Positions 51,201-64,000 of a stretch of 64,000 nucleotides of DNA are shown here, piece after piece; the stretch's first letter is position 1; each line of letters opens with the position of its first letter. The position numbers and the translations under genes were made by a program. The DNA lies in contig NC_134963.1 in the NCBI RefSeq assembly GCF_965638725.1, positions 11,746,501 to 11,810,500 on the forward strand, written 5' to 3'. Below the pieces are notes generated by a model, which ran no database searches, was not told the DNA's origin, and was given only the letters and a program-made list of their open reading frames with translations. The DNA comes from Aptenodytes patagonicus. Taxonomy: Eukaryota > Chordata > Aves > Sphenisciformes > Spheniscidae.

Positions 51201-54200
51201 TGTGAAAAGCTTTTTAGCCAAAAACATTATCCACCCATTAGTAGGTATAACACCATCCTCCATGGCCCCATCCTACTTCACCATTCAGAAATGTCATCAG
51301 TTCCCCAGTGCTGCAGCAAATATTACATTATTGAGCTATATTATCCTCAGACAGCTCTTAGTCTACAGCAAAAGCCCTGCAAAGTCTAGTTTCTCTGGGT
51401 GACTAAGCCAAGGTGCTGATCTCTGAGCAGAGATTTCCAGATCAGGCCAATTGTGTTGTTAAACTGGGAGCTCTCTCTGTTCTTTCAAGTACTCGCTTTC
51501 TTCCCGGGGCCAGGTATGGCCATTGTTCCCCCTGGGCTCCTGCAGACGCCCATTGTTCCTCCGAGCTCCTGGCCTTTGATGCTGCAGAACAAAACGCACA
51601 GTGTTTGTGAAAGGAGGGAAAAATCAAAAAGCTTTTCAATTGCACAGTTGGTTGAACAGCTCGGGCACAGCTGGCCACCAAGCACCAGGGTGCCGGCACC
51701 TCTCCACAAACTGGGGCCTCCAGCGAGGTCTCTAGCCCAGCTGCAAAGTGAATCACAAGAGGGAATGACCAGTGGCTGATGGTTATCTGGTGAACTTTCA
51801 TTTCATCACTTCCCAATTTCAAATGCTTCTGGATTGTACGGACTTTCACTAAACTCCTCACACACACATTTAGTAACTGCCGGCTGGAAAAAGCTGGAAA
51901 TTATTCCTGCTTCATTCCTGTCAGCATTGCTCAGAATTGGCTTGAGAGACACCACAGTATCATCCAGATTTACTGCCTCGATCTCCAGACTAATTTGGCT
52001 GACATCAGGCTGGGGCTAGCTCAGCCTGAGTGGCATTGGCAGAACAGGACAGAGGTCTGAAATTGTGATGGTCTTACAAGGAGGTCTGAGGTGCACCGGC
52101 ACGGCCGTGTGGAAGGAGAGCCAGCAGGCTGGGATGCTCCAGTCACAGCTGGCAAAGTTGTTTCATGGTCCAGATATGGTATAACACACTGTTCCTGACA
52201 CTGCAGTGGTTTGGGCAAATATAATGCTCTACCTTGTGTTCAGTCTGCAGCTATAAACATTTTCTCTTATTGCCAAGATGACAGATCCCAGGATGTCAGA
52301 GATGTGATGGGTCTTCTAGTCCATCTGGGTCTGTCACCTTAGTCTGTGCTAGTATCTCCTGCAAAAGAATAGGCAGTGCCAGGGAGGGGGCTCTCCGGAA
52401 GGATCAATCTGTGGAAAAAAGCTAATAAAATAATAAGAAAACACTTGCACAAAAAAGGGTCAGCCAGCCGGATCTTCCTGGGACAAAGGCACTCACACTC
52501 TCTTTTACAAATATATTTTATTATCTTAATGCTTATTAAGAAATGTAACCAAGACAGACTCAGCAGCACCAGCGGCTCCTCACTGCCCAGCAGTCTGATG
52601 ACTTCACAGATATGAAAACTTCACAGATTCAAAAAAAACTTTGGTCAACGCACTTTAAATACATTTGCATGCACAGATTCTCCCACCCCCTTCCCTCCCC
52701 TCTCACTGGTAACTGACAAACAGAGGGAAAACAACAACTATATTCATAAAACATTTAAATTAAAAGAGTAATTGTTTTATAGTGACAGCGTGTGCAGCAG
52801 GGTGTTCATAGTGTCTTGGCTTGCAGACCACAGAGACAACCGCTCCACAGGACAAGGGGCAGGAACACCAGCTCCTGAGACAGAGTGGGGGAAGCAAAGG
52901 ATGTTCTCAGATCAACAGGTTCCAGTCTTGATTTCAACACATCCTTCTGTGAACAGTCCCAGCAGACAAATAAGACAGGGAATTACACACAACACTGCCC
53001 CAGTTTGGGGATTCTCAGTCTGTCAGGGTTAGTCACCTCTCATGCAAATGAGGAACTGGTGTGATTTTAATTACTCTTGATGTGTTTTACTGTAAAGAAG
53101 GCCAAAAGCTCAGGGCTAGAAAGAAAAAACTCTCTGGTATGATTCAGTGCAGTTTGATGCCCAAAACAAATTGGGAGAGAACTGACTATTAGGCAGCTAA
53201 ACTTAGCAAACACCACTAGAGAGTATTCTACAGTTTAAATGCATCGCAGCACTGTTACAGCATGCTCGTCCTTCACACAGAACATAGCTGGATTGATTTG
53301 TTTTTAGGTAGGGCTCACATTCATGAAGCAGAAGGACTTTTGTTACACCTGGACACGCTCATGAAATGAGACGATGCATCTGAAAAGGAGATAATCCGTA
53401 AGAACTGTCTCTACCTCAGTCACATATAGACCATATGAAGTCAACCCTCTGCACACATCAAGGCAAGGTTGACCCTCTGCAGTGACCCCAGAAGAGCTGT
53501 AAAATGTACATCCTTTCCAGAGTCCTTCCTCAGCAAGTCACACCTCGGTCTCATGCCAGCACTGCTCCCCTGAGACCATCTGTGCAATCCCCAGCACCTC
53601 CCAGCACATTCCTGCTCCCCTGAAATCCTCCCAAACACCTACCGTACAAATCTTCCTTCACCACCAAGATTTCCCATCTAACACTAACCCTCCAGTCTGC
53701 TCCCAGACTTTACAGACTTTTCTGTATCTACCAGCATCCCCTGGAGCCTCTTTTCAAAGAATGATCAAAGATTCAGACTACTCCATGTAACTCCCAAGTC
53801 CATCTGCACAATAAGCTTCCTAGCACCAACTGGGATCCGTGGCAAACCCTTTCTGTCGACAGTGACCCCAGCTGTTCCACCATGCCAAATTGCTTCTCTG
53901 TTCAAGAGCTGCAGTCCAAGCTTGCACAGAGCTTTGAAATATTACTGATCCAAAAGAAACTCTGCAGTACAAAGCTGTAAGTGCATTTATTTGCACACAC
54001 AAAAAGCAGTGCCCTATTGAGGAGAGGGCCCCAAGAAGAACTCTTGATAAAATTACTCCTGGCAACTGATCAAACTTAACTTTCTCCAAAACCTATAAAG
54101 CAAATAAACCCTGGAGCCTAAGAGTCTCCAGGGAATGGTGAAATTCATGGAATGCCCTCATGCCAAATGAGGCACCACATCTTTCTGTGGGTCTAGAGCC

Positions 54201-57200
54201 ATTTTTAGTAAGATGTTCCAGTTCAATGAAATTAGTCTCTTCTTACCCCAGCCTTTACTCTCTGGACCCACTGCACCTTGGATTCCCAAGGAGGGTCTTC
54301 CCCAGCCTCTCCTGATGATCACCTCATTCTTCCCTTTGTCTTGGTACCATCTTTGTTTATCCAGAACAGCTATATCTCAACAGCTAAACATTCTCCAGCT
54401 GGAATGAAAATGGGGATATGAGTGGAGGGGTTAGGAAAAAATTATTTAACTTTCACTTTTCTAATGATCCCTGCCCTATGCAGTTCGGAAAAGAGGTACT
54501 TTTCTCAAGAGTGGAGAGTGCTGCCAGGAGAAGGAAAGAGCACACTTCATTGACGGGACCCTAAAGCTTCTTTTTTTCTTTTAAAAAAAGAAAGCCTTGA
54601 AATCACTATCCCTAGGAAACAAGAAATAAAAAGTCCAAAATTCTGTTCAAGAGGCTCATGCTCCCCCCAACAACTGCTTCAGAAACATCTTCTGAAGGTC
54701 CATCTCAGACATATGTTTGCCAGAAGGCACACAGCATGTGGTGCAATTGCCATCCCTTCCTTCCTGTGACTACAGACTTCCAATTCTACATAAAACACGC
54801 TGCCTCCTTACCCCCACTGCACTTCCTCCTGCACGCATTCCCCGGCCCCTTCACACACCCTCTTCATTTCAAATCTGGATCACTAACATTGAAAGGGACT
54901 GGACACACTTGGGGGGCATCTCAAACAGCAACAGAAAAGCTAATTTCAAGACATCTGGAAACTCAGTAAGCTCTCATGGCAATCTGTTTGGGCAGGAAAG
55001 TTTTCCAGAGGGACAATCCTAGGTTTGTCGCATCAACATAGATCAACTTGATTCTTGTCGCAACCAAGCAAGAAGCTGCCATAATTGAATGTGAAGAAGC
55101 TCAGGAAACAATAGAAAGCAACCAACCCACATCAGCTGTTGAAAGGCTGATGCAATGTGGCATAAAACATCCCCTTACAATGGCAACTAAAGCTCCATAG
55201 GGGACAATTCTGCACTCGCGTGTATTCCAGCACATGAGCGATGCTGGTATTTTCCCACACTTCCTTCCCTGCTCTGCTTCTTTGTGGACCTAATTGTTAT
55301 TGACATGAATACCGGATGTAATCTTGTGTTATTCTTAGAAACATTTCAGCTCCCAACTGAGGCCTGAAGAGATCAGACCCCCATTTTCCTGAGTGAGTTC
55401 CTCTGCCACTGTTACAGGCGGTCAGAGGCGCCATCCCACAAACAACCTACAGAGTTATTCCATCCAGAAAGATCAAGAGTAACAAGATCCCAAGTCACCC
55501 TACAGAGGAACTACCTACGACGTCAGTCACAGGGAAAGGCTTAGTGTTTGTTAATGGTGCTGGAGTGATAATCCACTCCTCTGACGTGAGACTACGTGGA
55601 AGAGCCATGCCAACAAAGCAGCAATTCAATTAAACTGTGAAGTCTATTGTTCTACAAACTTGCCTGTCTTTCTGCTAAGGATTGTGGTGGCAACCACATC
55701 TTTTTATCCATCTCACAGTAAGCTTTGTGCTAGCCTGGAGCAGTTACATACTTGAACACATTCAGCATTATAAACTACTCCCCACCTTCATGTAGGGAGA
55801 CTGGCAAAAAGAAAATTCTCCTCAAATAAAACTGACTTTTCATTTTAATAGTTCACAGTATTTAAAATAAACATGGAATAAGAACACACAAACCTAACAG
55901 GCTCTTCCTCAAATATCAAAATCCAGTTCCCCTTTCCTTTCTAAAAATGAGATTATTTGGCTTCTGAAATGTTAGTGGACAGACATGAGGAGGAGCTAGG
56001 GTTGGGGGATGATACTTCTGATGTTTTCAGCTAGGGAATAAGCTTCAGATCTCTGGAATTACCAGACTTTTAGTTTTCCAGTAGGACCATTACTGCCTGT
56101 CTCTCCAGAAGGCTGGTGGTATTGGACATGGATTATTTGTCTGGAAAACAAAGACCAGACAATCTTTAGGTAGAATTCAAGCTGATGTGGCATTCTGCTG
56201 TCCTTGAGCTACCAGGCTTCATAAGTGATACAGAAAATTATCAAACTGCTGTGAAACATCTCTGCAACAAGCCACATCAGTGCATAGCCTTGCTGCAGCA
56301 CAAATTTGCCTGTTCTCTTATACAGCCAGACTACTTGCAGTTTCTAAGCTGATTTCCACTACTACTGACGCCTTTTAGCTTCTCAGAGTAGAAGCATCTT
56401 CTAACCAGACAGTCCCAGCTCTGTTGGCCTCTGTACCGCAGGGACACATCGGGCTTCACGGTAAAGCTCATCAGGAAAAAACTGAAATCACAGGATAAAA
56501 GGTGTTTAAATAGAGCTCACTGGAACTTCAAAAATAAGTGTTTGGTATGTGTGTGTGTTCCTCCCTACACTGAGAAAGAAGAAAAAATCCCACAGCCTTT
56601 TGAGTGAGGATGAAAACAACCAAAAAATGGAAAACTTGCTCCCCTCACACACATTTAGGGCCATGGAAAGAACTTGCATTTTAGGAGCCCAGGAGGACAA
56701 GCACAGAGATAGAGGGAAAAAGCAGACAGTGCCCACCAGCCTACAGACAGCTCACACACCCGACAGCTCTTCACAACACCTCGGGGCACGACTGCCCTGG
56801 TGACACAGACCACAACCTGGCCTGCTTGTCTGCTATCTGCAGCATCAAGTCCTGCTAACAGCCCTTTTGCTAAGGGAAATCCATATTACAGTCTCAGTTT
56901 TCATTATTTGTTAGACAAAGTGGAGAGCTATGAGGTTATATTTGCCTCGTGCATCTGGAACATCGAGCGCTCAAGGAATGGATATGAGTTCTTGCCCAAC
57001 TTTTATAACTTAACATAAAGTAATCTTATCAAGACAAGAAAAAAACCATTCAAGCAACCTGTTGCAGTATAAGCTTTAAAAACATGAACTGAAAGACAAA
57101 ATGCCATGGTTGAAGGTATCCAGAGTTCCCATCAGGTAAATTCCTTCCCTTTCCAAGCAGCTGCTGGCATCCTTCCTGACCAACAGATGTTGCTATCCCC

Positions 57201-57282
57201 CTTCCATTTGTTGCAGGGCCAAAGTACGGAAAGGCCCCTCCCTGTCACTCTTCGCAATTCAGTGAATACTTCCAGCCATGCT

Positions 57283-57288
57283 TTTATT
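57283..57288 (-). terminator. ADORA2A: Candidate poly(A) signal of ADORA2A
   Basis: Plus-strand TTTATT is AATAAA on the minus strand, about 370 bases downstream of the ADORA2A stop. It would give a short 3' UTR; more distal sites cannot be excluded. Confidence 0.4.
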
Positions 57289-57658
57289 TCTGTTAGTAAA
57301 GACAGCAAAACCGACATACAACCACAGATACACAGTACAGCATAATGTCATGATGTGCCCTGCATCAGCAGAGTCTCCCAGTGCTGAACTTGGAATGCCA
57401 TCTTTGACCTTGGCACTGCTCTTAGTGACAGGTCATTGATGGGTAACGTGCCCCTCCTTCCTCAGTCCGTTTCAGTGGTCTCCTGGCTTTTCTCCAGTCT
57501 AGTATTTAGGATCTTCCCAACAGTCCTGGGTAGGGACCCCTTTCTCCACAGCAATCTGAATGCACGCCTCTCCCCCCACCCCCCCAACCTCCCTTTCTGC
57601 CACGGCAGAGGTCACCAATGGAAAAAATAATTCTACCAGGAAGACTCTGAAAGTCTCA
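57289..57658 (-). other. ADORA2A: Probable ADORA2A 3' untranslated region
   Basis: Non-coding sequence between the ADORA2A stop and the first AATAAA on the minus strand. It includes a short C-rich run on the plus strand (about 57573-57586). Nothing else is recognisable. Confidence 0.45.
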
Positions 57659-58619
57659 TCAGGAAACATCAGCTGCTGCAAAGGCTGCTCTTTCTAGATC
57701 TGAGTAAGACACCTGGGCATCAATTAGCTCTTCACTGTGAAGCTCCCTGTTCATGCATGCATCTGAGAGAATCCCATTTTTGCGGGAATGTGGGAGATGC
57801 CCATTTGTCTCCACATCCAGAGCATTTCCATTCTGGTGCCATTCCAAGCCGGCTTTGCGTTTGTTTAAGTCCTGCTTTTCAGGATCCCCGTGGATCTCTC
57901 CATTGGTGTATACCTCTAATGCATACTCACTGATTCGTATGCTGGCATTCTCTGCATCCCCACCATGAGTGGAAGTCCTAGAGCTGGCTGTTCCTGCCTT
58001 GAACGGCTCCTTCCGGCCCAGGATATGCTGGCTGATGATTTTACGGAAGGTGTACCGGAACTCCCTGATTCGGTAGGCATAAATTAGAGGATTTACAACT
58101 GAGTTGGCATGAGACAGGATAATAGCCAGGTACATCAGCCAGAGGGGAGCATGGGCACAATTTGGGCAAAAAAGGGTAAAGCAGTTAATAATATGTAGTG
58201 GAAGCCAGCAGACTGCAAACAACCCAACAATGATGGCTAAAGACTTAGCTGCATGGACTTCCTTCTGCAAAGTGGAGCGAGAACGTTCCCCATGTACCAT
58301 CTTGTTCTCCATCTGCTTGAGCTGTCGCCGGGCTGCCATGAAGATTTTCAAGTAGATACCAAACATGAGGAGGAGGGGCAAGAGCACACAGGCAAAGAAG
58401 TTGTAGTAGACCATGTACTCCATGGTGACCACAGCCTCAAAGAGACATGCCACCATACTGTTGCTGCAGTTGATGAGAGAGGACTTATTGGAACCCAGCT
58501 CTTCAATCTGGGAGCGATTGTGCCACCCTAGCATTGGTGTCAAGCCGATGATGAAAGATAATACCCAGCAGATGGCAATGATACCTTTAGCTCGAGAGCC
58601 AGTCACCAGGCCATTGTAC
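57659..58619 (-). CDS. ADORA2A: ADORA2A, adenosine receptor A2A (partial: last coding exon)
   Basis: A class A GPCR of the plasma membrane that binds adenosine and couples to Gs to raise cAMP. The exon opens after a ...ctttatag acceptor at 58620 with a split codon, then [12 protein letters not shown], the same junction as in human, and runs 319 codons to TGA (57661-57659). It encodes TM4 ([21 protein letters not shown]), a long second extracellular loop, TM5 ([19 protein letters not shown]), TM6 with [13 protein letters not shown]7 with [14 protein letters not shown] (NPxxY), helix 8 and a long C-terminal tail. Ligand-contact residues known from human A2A are kept: Phe/Glu of ACLFE, Trp and Asn of CWLPLHIIN, and His of ILSH. 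The loop has three N-glycosylation sequons but lacks one cysteine found in human. The exon for TM1-TM3 is not in the window and must lie beyond 64000. The tail diverges strongly from the human one. Confidence 0.96.
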
Positions 58620-61600
58620 CTATAAAGCAGAGGAAATGGGAATTACATCAGTAGTATTCAACAAGCCCCTGACACCCAAACAACTTCCCAATGTCCCAAT
58701 ATCCCAGAAGACAGCAAGAAAGGCACCTGCTTCTTCAGATGGGCCTTTGAACTGCCATACAGAACCCATGCGGCACAGCTCAGCAAGGACTCCATGGTGA
58801 CATTGCATGCCACCTATTTCCCTCCCCTTTCCTTTAGGCAGTGAATAGGTGACAGAAAAGCAGGGAAATTAATACATTTTTCATCTGTGTTCCTTCACTC
58901 CACCAGCCCACTTGGTCATGCACACAGATCTTGCAGCCTGGATAATCAACAGCACTGCTCTGACCCTTTGTGATGAAGACCGCCATGGCTCTCTTGCCGA
59001 AGGCTGAGGTAGTTCCTCCTTTCTGGCAAAAGAGCAGCCTTGTAGCATGGAATTGCTAGGTCTGTCTTGCAGTAGATCTGTAAGACAAATAGCACAAAAG
59101 AACTCGGAGGCACAGTGCCATTGGCCCTGTGTCCATGTTCAGGTGTGCTCCAGCAAAATTCTGCTGACTGAGTTGCAGAAGCCAGGCTGGCATTTCCTTG
59201 CGCAGCACCTCACTCTGCTCCACCATGGCACTTTCAAGAAGGCCAGCACCACCAACCTTCCTTAAATAACTGAGACAAGTCAGCAGTTTTTCTCACCAGC
59301 CCGGCTAAGCTGACCCCATGTCTTTCTCAGAAAGGAGGAATTAAGCTGAGGACAGTGTGCTGACTACAGATGTGCTGTGGGCTGCAGTGCACGCACCAAA
59401 GGGGACTTCAGTGGTAGAGATATTGATATGCCTGGCTGAAGCCAGTGCTCTTAGCAGTAAATTCTCTGAGATCTGTTGAAAGAGCCAATAAGCAACATGG
59501 TAAGAACCTGACAGTGCAGCTAGGGACCTTTGTTTGTTTGAAATATCAGCCAGTTCCCAAGGCCTCACAGGTTACTGCGAGTCCTGAGCTGACTCCACCA
59601 GTTCTTCTCTCTGAAAATGTAAATCAGGGCAACAGTTTAACATTTCAATGCAATTTCCCTCCCTTGGTAATGCTTAGCATGGAAAGTAAATGGCCGGATT
59701 CCCACATTGTCCAGCGTGGGTCCCACACTGTACTTGACCCCATGTGTCTGCAATCGGACAACGGTAGCGCTGGGCTCCCAGTGTTTACCCAATGCTCCTT
59801 CTCCCTCTGTCCCCAGAATTCTCTCAGCAAACAAACATTAGAAACAAAAAAATCTAACAAGCCATAGAAATCTTTCCATCTCTCAATGAAATAGTTACTC
59901 CCACAGGTTCATGCTCCTATCCCAATACAAGTTCAAGACAGGGGAGGAGAGAGGCTGCTTTTGCCGGGCACAGTACAGAATGGAGATCCTGCACGTGCTT
60001 TAAATCCCTGCTAATGGGCCTTGGCAAAAACCAGGCTACACGCAAGACCCGGGCAGGCTTGAATCTCCCTTCCTTAGTTGCGTTTTCTGCAAATCAGAAA
60101 AGAGGGAGTGGGTGAGGGAGCTAACCACACAATTCCCAGTATCCAAAATACACTGCAATCTTCCTTCCAGAAATGAGGGAGGGATTCAGCTGATTCTGAG
60201 AGATAAAAAGGTTTCCCCAGCAAGTAGTGGATACTGCTCAATGCTTAGAGGATGCTAAGGGCACAGCATGGATGGTGGCAGGGAACTGCTCACATTCAGA
60301 CCTCATCAACACAGCAAAACCGTACTTTGAAAAGTACACTCAGGGAGCAAGAGATTGGCTGAAGGCACTTGAAGCTTGGAAAAACAAAAAACAAAACAAA
60401 CCCCTCAAAACCCTGCAGCCCTGGAATTGGCTACATCTTGTCAGAGGAATTTTGACATTGTGCAGCTGTTATCCCACGGACTAGAGATGTCCCTTCCCTT
60501 CCACTAAAAATATATTCATTACTGCTCCAGGCAAACACCCCCCCGCTTCTCCCTCCCTTTTACCCTCTGGGGATTCCCATGCAACAAACTTTACAAGGCT
60601 TAGGAACAGCACTTAACCCAAGCAGCCTCCTGCTTTCCAGCTGCAGTATATTGTGCTGGCAGTGGCAATTACCAACCTACCAGTGACTGCACTTCCATAA
60701 CTCAGTATCTCCAAGGGTTAAGGGAGAAAGCTCACAGCATCTCATCACATAGTGTGTGGCACTATGTTGGCCAGGTACCCATTGAGAAGTGTCCATTCAC
60801 TTGGGAGTGCTTGATTTCTAGGACCCACATGAGACACCACAGGCTGACTTGGCTGAGGTAGGGTTATTGTCCAGACGGACTTTCCTGGACTCATTCCTTT
60901 TTTCCACTTAGAGATGTCACCAGGCCGGCATAGAAGAGTTTGTGCACCTGTCTAGGCATCTTTCTAGGCTCACAGCAGCCAGGCCAAAGCTACTCTCTGT
61001 ATCCCCAGTGCTATACAGCTCTACATGGTAAGTTCAGGACTTCCAGAAAGCAGCACATATACTGTGAGTTGCTGGCACCTATGCAGGAGACACAGCCTGC
61101 TGAAAGGAGCTGGTCACACCTACAGCCCCTGTTCTGCATACCTGGCGGGTGACTTTGTAGCATGTCTGATGTGTCCAGACAGCACTGGATTGTCTGTGCA
61201 CAAACAGTTCTTGTGCTTCCTGGAAATACTGGACTTGCTACACAAACGACGACTTCTGCTCGTGAAATTCCAGACACAAAGAACATTAGTGCAGAGCACA
61301 GGGACACCCACGGTAGAGTTGGGTGTGGGGATAGGGGCACCAGACTCCTCCAGAAAACAAAACCCACTTTTGCAAACACAGGAAATTGTGGATGTTTTCC
61401 CCAAAATAATTTTAATTTCACCTGCCCTGCTGCTCTCCCAACCATCAGGCTGGCAAACTGACTCCAGGAGAACATTGGTGAATGCACAACTCACCTGTGC
61501 TGCCTAAAGTAGCTTGGCTGAGGATGTGATGCTTCTGGGTCCTTGGCCTAAGCTCTGTGTCATGGAGACAATGATTCCTGCAGAAGGTGTAGCACCTCAC

Positions 61601-64000
61601 CAGTCTGGTTCATAAACTATGAAGCTGGGTGGAAGCCAGAGCTGGTATAAGAACCACAGGGTCCTCACGTAGAAGTTAAAATCTTTCCATACATTGCATG
61701 ATATGTAGCTGGCCTAACTCATTGTCACAGCATCCAGCCAGCCTGCTGCTTGTCTTCCAAACCCACCTCTGGTTGACAGCACTGCACATCTTGGCCAGAT
61801 GGCTCTGGCATGCACGGAGCACGTTTCAGCCACCTTTACTGCATCACACCAGAAAGCCTGTGCTCAGTGTTGAGGACACTGGGCTTTGATCTGAATTCCA
61901 GCTGTGCTCAATGGTTTTTAACAAATCACTACAAAACACTGTTCACTGAACACATCCCTCAATAGCCCACACCTCAGGCAGCTGCAGTCATAGGGGGCAA
62001 GACAAAAGGAGGATATTCTATCCCTATTACATATATCTGGAAATGCAAGACACTAACAGTCCCAGATCATCCAGCAAATCTTGTGGCAGAGCAAGAAAAC
62101 AAACCCAGACCTTCTCATGCACCACTGAAACAACCCTTTCCCAGAACTCTCAGTCAAGAATCTTTGTCCCCTATTACCAGGTGCTAACTGATACTAGTGC
62201 TTGTCTATGCGATGGAGATGGGTAGGGTGGGATCCCACAGGTGGGCACAGGGCTCTAAACAGCAGAAGCAGTAATGGTGGGCAGGCACCATTCTTTTGCT
62301 CGTGGCACGATCAGCTTCCAGACTAAAACCTTGGTAACAGCAAGTTCCACTGCCCATGAAGCCATAGACAGCTGGCACTGCTTTCAAAGCCATGCCCATG
62401 GTTGTTCAAAGGAGGAAGTGAATTATTCTTCTTTCATATTAGGTTGAATCTGCCCATAATCTATTTGACACAAACATGAGTACATGTACTTGTACATACT
62501 TGTCATAAAGTCAAAAGGTTTATGGTGAGCAGGGAAAGAAGTAAGTCCGGATATGGCTCAAAGTGACGATAAAACATTAAATCCCTGATCCACTGATTCA
62601 GATGCTCATATACGAGCATTTGAGAAGGCAGCCCTAGAGAATTAAAGCAACTGCTGAAACAGACTGCTCTCAGCACAAAGGTCCCTTCCATGTCCTACAC
62701 TTTATTCAGGGTTGGTGTTCATCTCCCCTATTCTTCCTACCCCAGACTTTGAGAAGCCAGTTCTTCACATCTAGCTCCCCTAGCCTCTGGCAGAAAAGCG
62801 TCCCAGTGCCACCTCTGAGCTGCAGTTTCAATCACCGCTACATGGGATAAACCTGTCCCAGTGTTCCAAGCGACAGGGAGCTGCACCTTAGTAATGCATT
62901 CCCAGAGAAGCATCCCAGTAGCTTAGGCAGCCAATCATCTCCAAAGCAACTTTCATCAGAGGAAAAGGTCTGCACTTCAGCCAGTTACTGTAGTTGGCAC
63001 TGTATGACCTGCATAAGTATTTATGCCACAGGTGAATACCAGAATCCAGCACACAGAGCAAGCAGTAATCTGAGAAAAGTTTTCCGTTTGGCTGCAGGAA
63101 GAAAAGATTTCTCTTCTCTCTCCAGTGCATCGGAGCTACCTGTCCTTCACCATGGGAGTATCTTTACCACAAATGCCTGCACTAGAACACGTGGCTGGGC
63201 ACTGTGCCCACGGAGCATTTGCTGGCACCAAAGAGCCTGGAAAGTGGCAATTGTTCTTGGCCCATGACTTCATCCTGGAGCTCAGACTTGCAGCCAGTTT
63301 TGTTTAGAACACCCAGGGTTTTATATCAGCGAGTGCAGGTTTTCAGGTACCGGCCGTGTTAGAGAGACAGTTCGGATTTTATGCTAGACCAAACAATGTC
63401 TCAGACTCACTTCCTTGGGATTTCTTTATTGCCGCTTGCAGAGTGTTACATTTGTATAAAATCTGGCAGAAGTAAGCAAACTGTTTGAGAACTTTTGGAA
63501 AGTTTATCAAATTCTACACAATGTTTTAATCATTTGAAAGGTAGAACCCGTAAGATGTTCACAAATTGGTTTTTATGTATTTTTAAATTTTACCTATAGA
63601 TGTCTTTCCTCACCACAATTTTTTTGGGGAGGGTCTTTTATCCACAGAAAAATCATTCCAAAGTTAACTCTAATTATGTACTGAGGTGTCCAAAAACAAG
63701 CAGTATCAGAAATCTCACCCTTCTGCCTCCTTAATACTGACAGTTTATTTGTGTGGGAATACACATGCACATATGTATCCACTGAGACATGTGGTTACCT
63801 TCCTTAGGACAAATCAGACATGATACAGTTAAAAAGAAAAAGAAGAAGAAAAAACAAGTTTGGCCCTTTTCAGTTTCACTAGAGTGAAGGAAGTCTGATT
63901 TTTTTTTTTTTTTTTAAGAGTGTTCATCTAATGAATATTAGGAATGCCTGGTGTTACCTTTCTTGTCCTCTGAGGAGGAGAGGAGAGGCTTTCCCAGGCA
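58620..64000 (-). other. ADORA2A: ADORA2A intron upstream of the last coding exon (runs off the window)
   Basis: No block resembling the TM1-TM3 exon (for example a DRYIAI box) is visible on the minus strand, so this is intron or further upstream sequence throughout. Overlapping open frames at 61011-61507 on both strands show no protein signature. A T-run near 63899-63915 and mixed-sequence DNA make up the rest. Confidence 0.65.

Larger units (their letters stand above)
30120..57282. other. Intergenic region between UPB1 and ADORA2A
   Basis: About 27 kb with no gene I can recognise. The longest open frame (50618-51196, plus strand, 192 codons) has no familiar motif and shows no coding support. 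G+C rises modestly right of about 36 kb compared with the UPB1 introns. Contents I can support are an RTE-like LINE fossil (34973-35265), two G-quadruplex-prone tracts, a G12 run, a 33-bp tandem duplication (38451-38515) and scattered purine-rich tracts such as 38875-38912. In human the corresponding interval holds non-coding RNA (ADORA2A-AS1); I cannot show an equivalent here. Confidence 0.6.

Noticed and set aside
52270-52345. A ggtcttctagtccatctggg phrase resembling an old CR1 3' end.
   Set aside because: The match is too short and has no second motif at the expected distance, unlike the relics at 3.1, 14.8 and 35.0 kb.
61011-61507. Overlapping frames of about 160 codons on both strands in the ADORA2A intron.
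   Set aside because: The two strands are open over the same segment and neither matches the missing ADORA2A exon or any family I know. They reflect local composition.
58620-64000. Search for the first coding exon of ADORA2A (TM1-TM3).
   Set aside because: No minus-strand frame shows the TM1-TM3 pattern or the DRY box, so the exon is outside the window rather than missing from the gene.

Overview
This window is vertebrate nuclear DNA, almost certainly from a bird. The genes are split into short exons with GT/AG junctions and long introns. Promoters sit in CpG-rich islands. One intron carries a CR1 LINE that ends in the ATTCTATG octamer, the typical avian retrotransposon. I cannot name the species.

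Three protein-coding genes are present, in the order GUCD1 (+), UPB1 (-), ADORA2A (-). This is the reverse of the human 22q11.23 order ADORA2A-UPB1-GUCD1, so it is a conserved syntenic block. GUCD1 is complete: 6 coding exons between 387 and 7347, 237 aa, with a CpG-island promoter at the left edge. UPB1 (beta-ureidopropionase, last step of pyrimidine catabolism) is complete: 10 coding exons between 29824 and 11233, 383 aa, with its Glu-Lys-Cys catalytic triad intact and its own CpG island near 29.6-30.1 kb. GUCD1 and UPB1 converge, and their candidate poly(A) signals lie only about 50 bp apart near 10.1 kb. ADORA2A (adenosine A2A receptor) is partial: only the last coding exon (57659-58619, TM4 to C terminus) is here. 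The exon for TM1-TM3 must lie beyond 64000.

The 27 kb between UPB1 and ADORA2A (30.1-57.3 kb) and the 5.4 kb right of the ADORA2A exon hold no gene I can recognise. They do hold decayed repeats. Besides the CR1 copy (12806-13800) I recognised three much older LINE relics by faint protein or tail similarity: one in GUCD1 intron 2 (about 3090-3590), one in UPB1 intron 9 (about 14775-15065), and an RTE-like reverse transcriptase fossil in the intergenic region (about 34973-35265). Short tandem duplications, perfect inverted repeats and G-quadruplex-prone tracts are also listed.

The three genes do not form an operon or pathway; they are neighbours by ancestry. I found no evidence of a novel multi-gene system. 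The most useful observations are the C39/papain-like Cys-His signature in GUCD1, the loss of an extracellular-loop cysteine in ADORA2A, the doubled Myb-like motif upstream of UPB1, and the buried LINE fossils.
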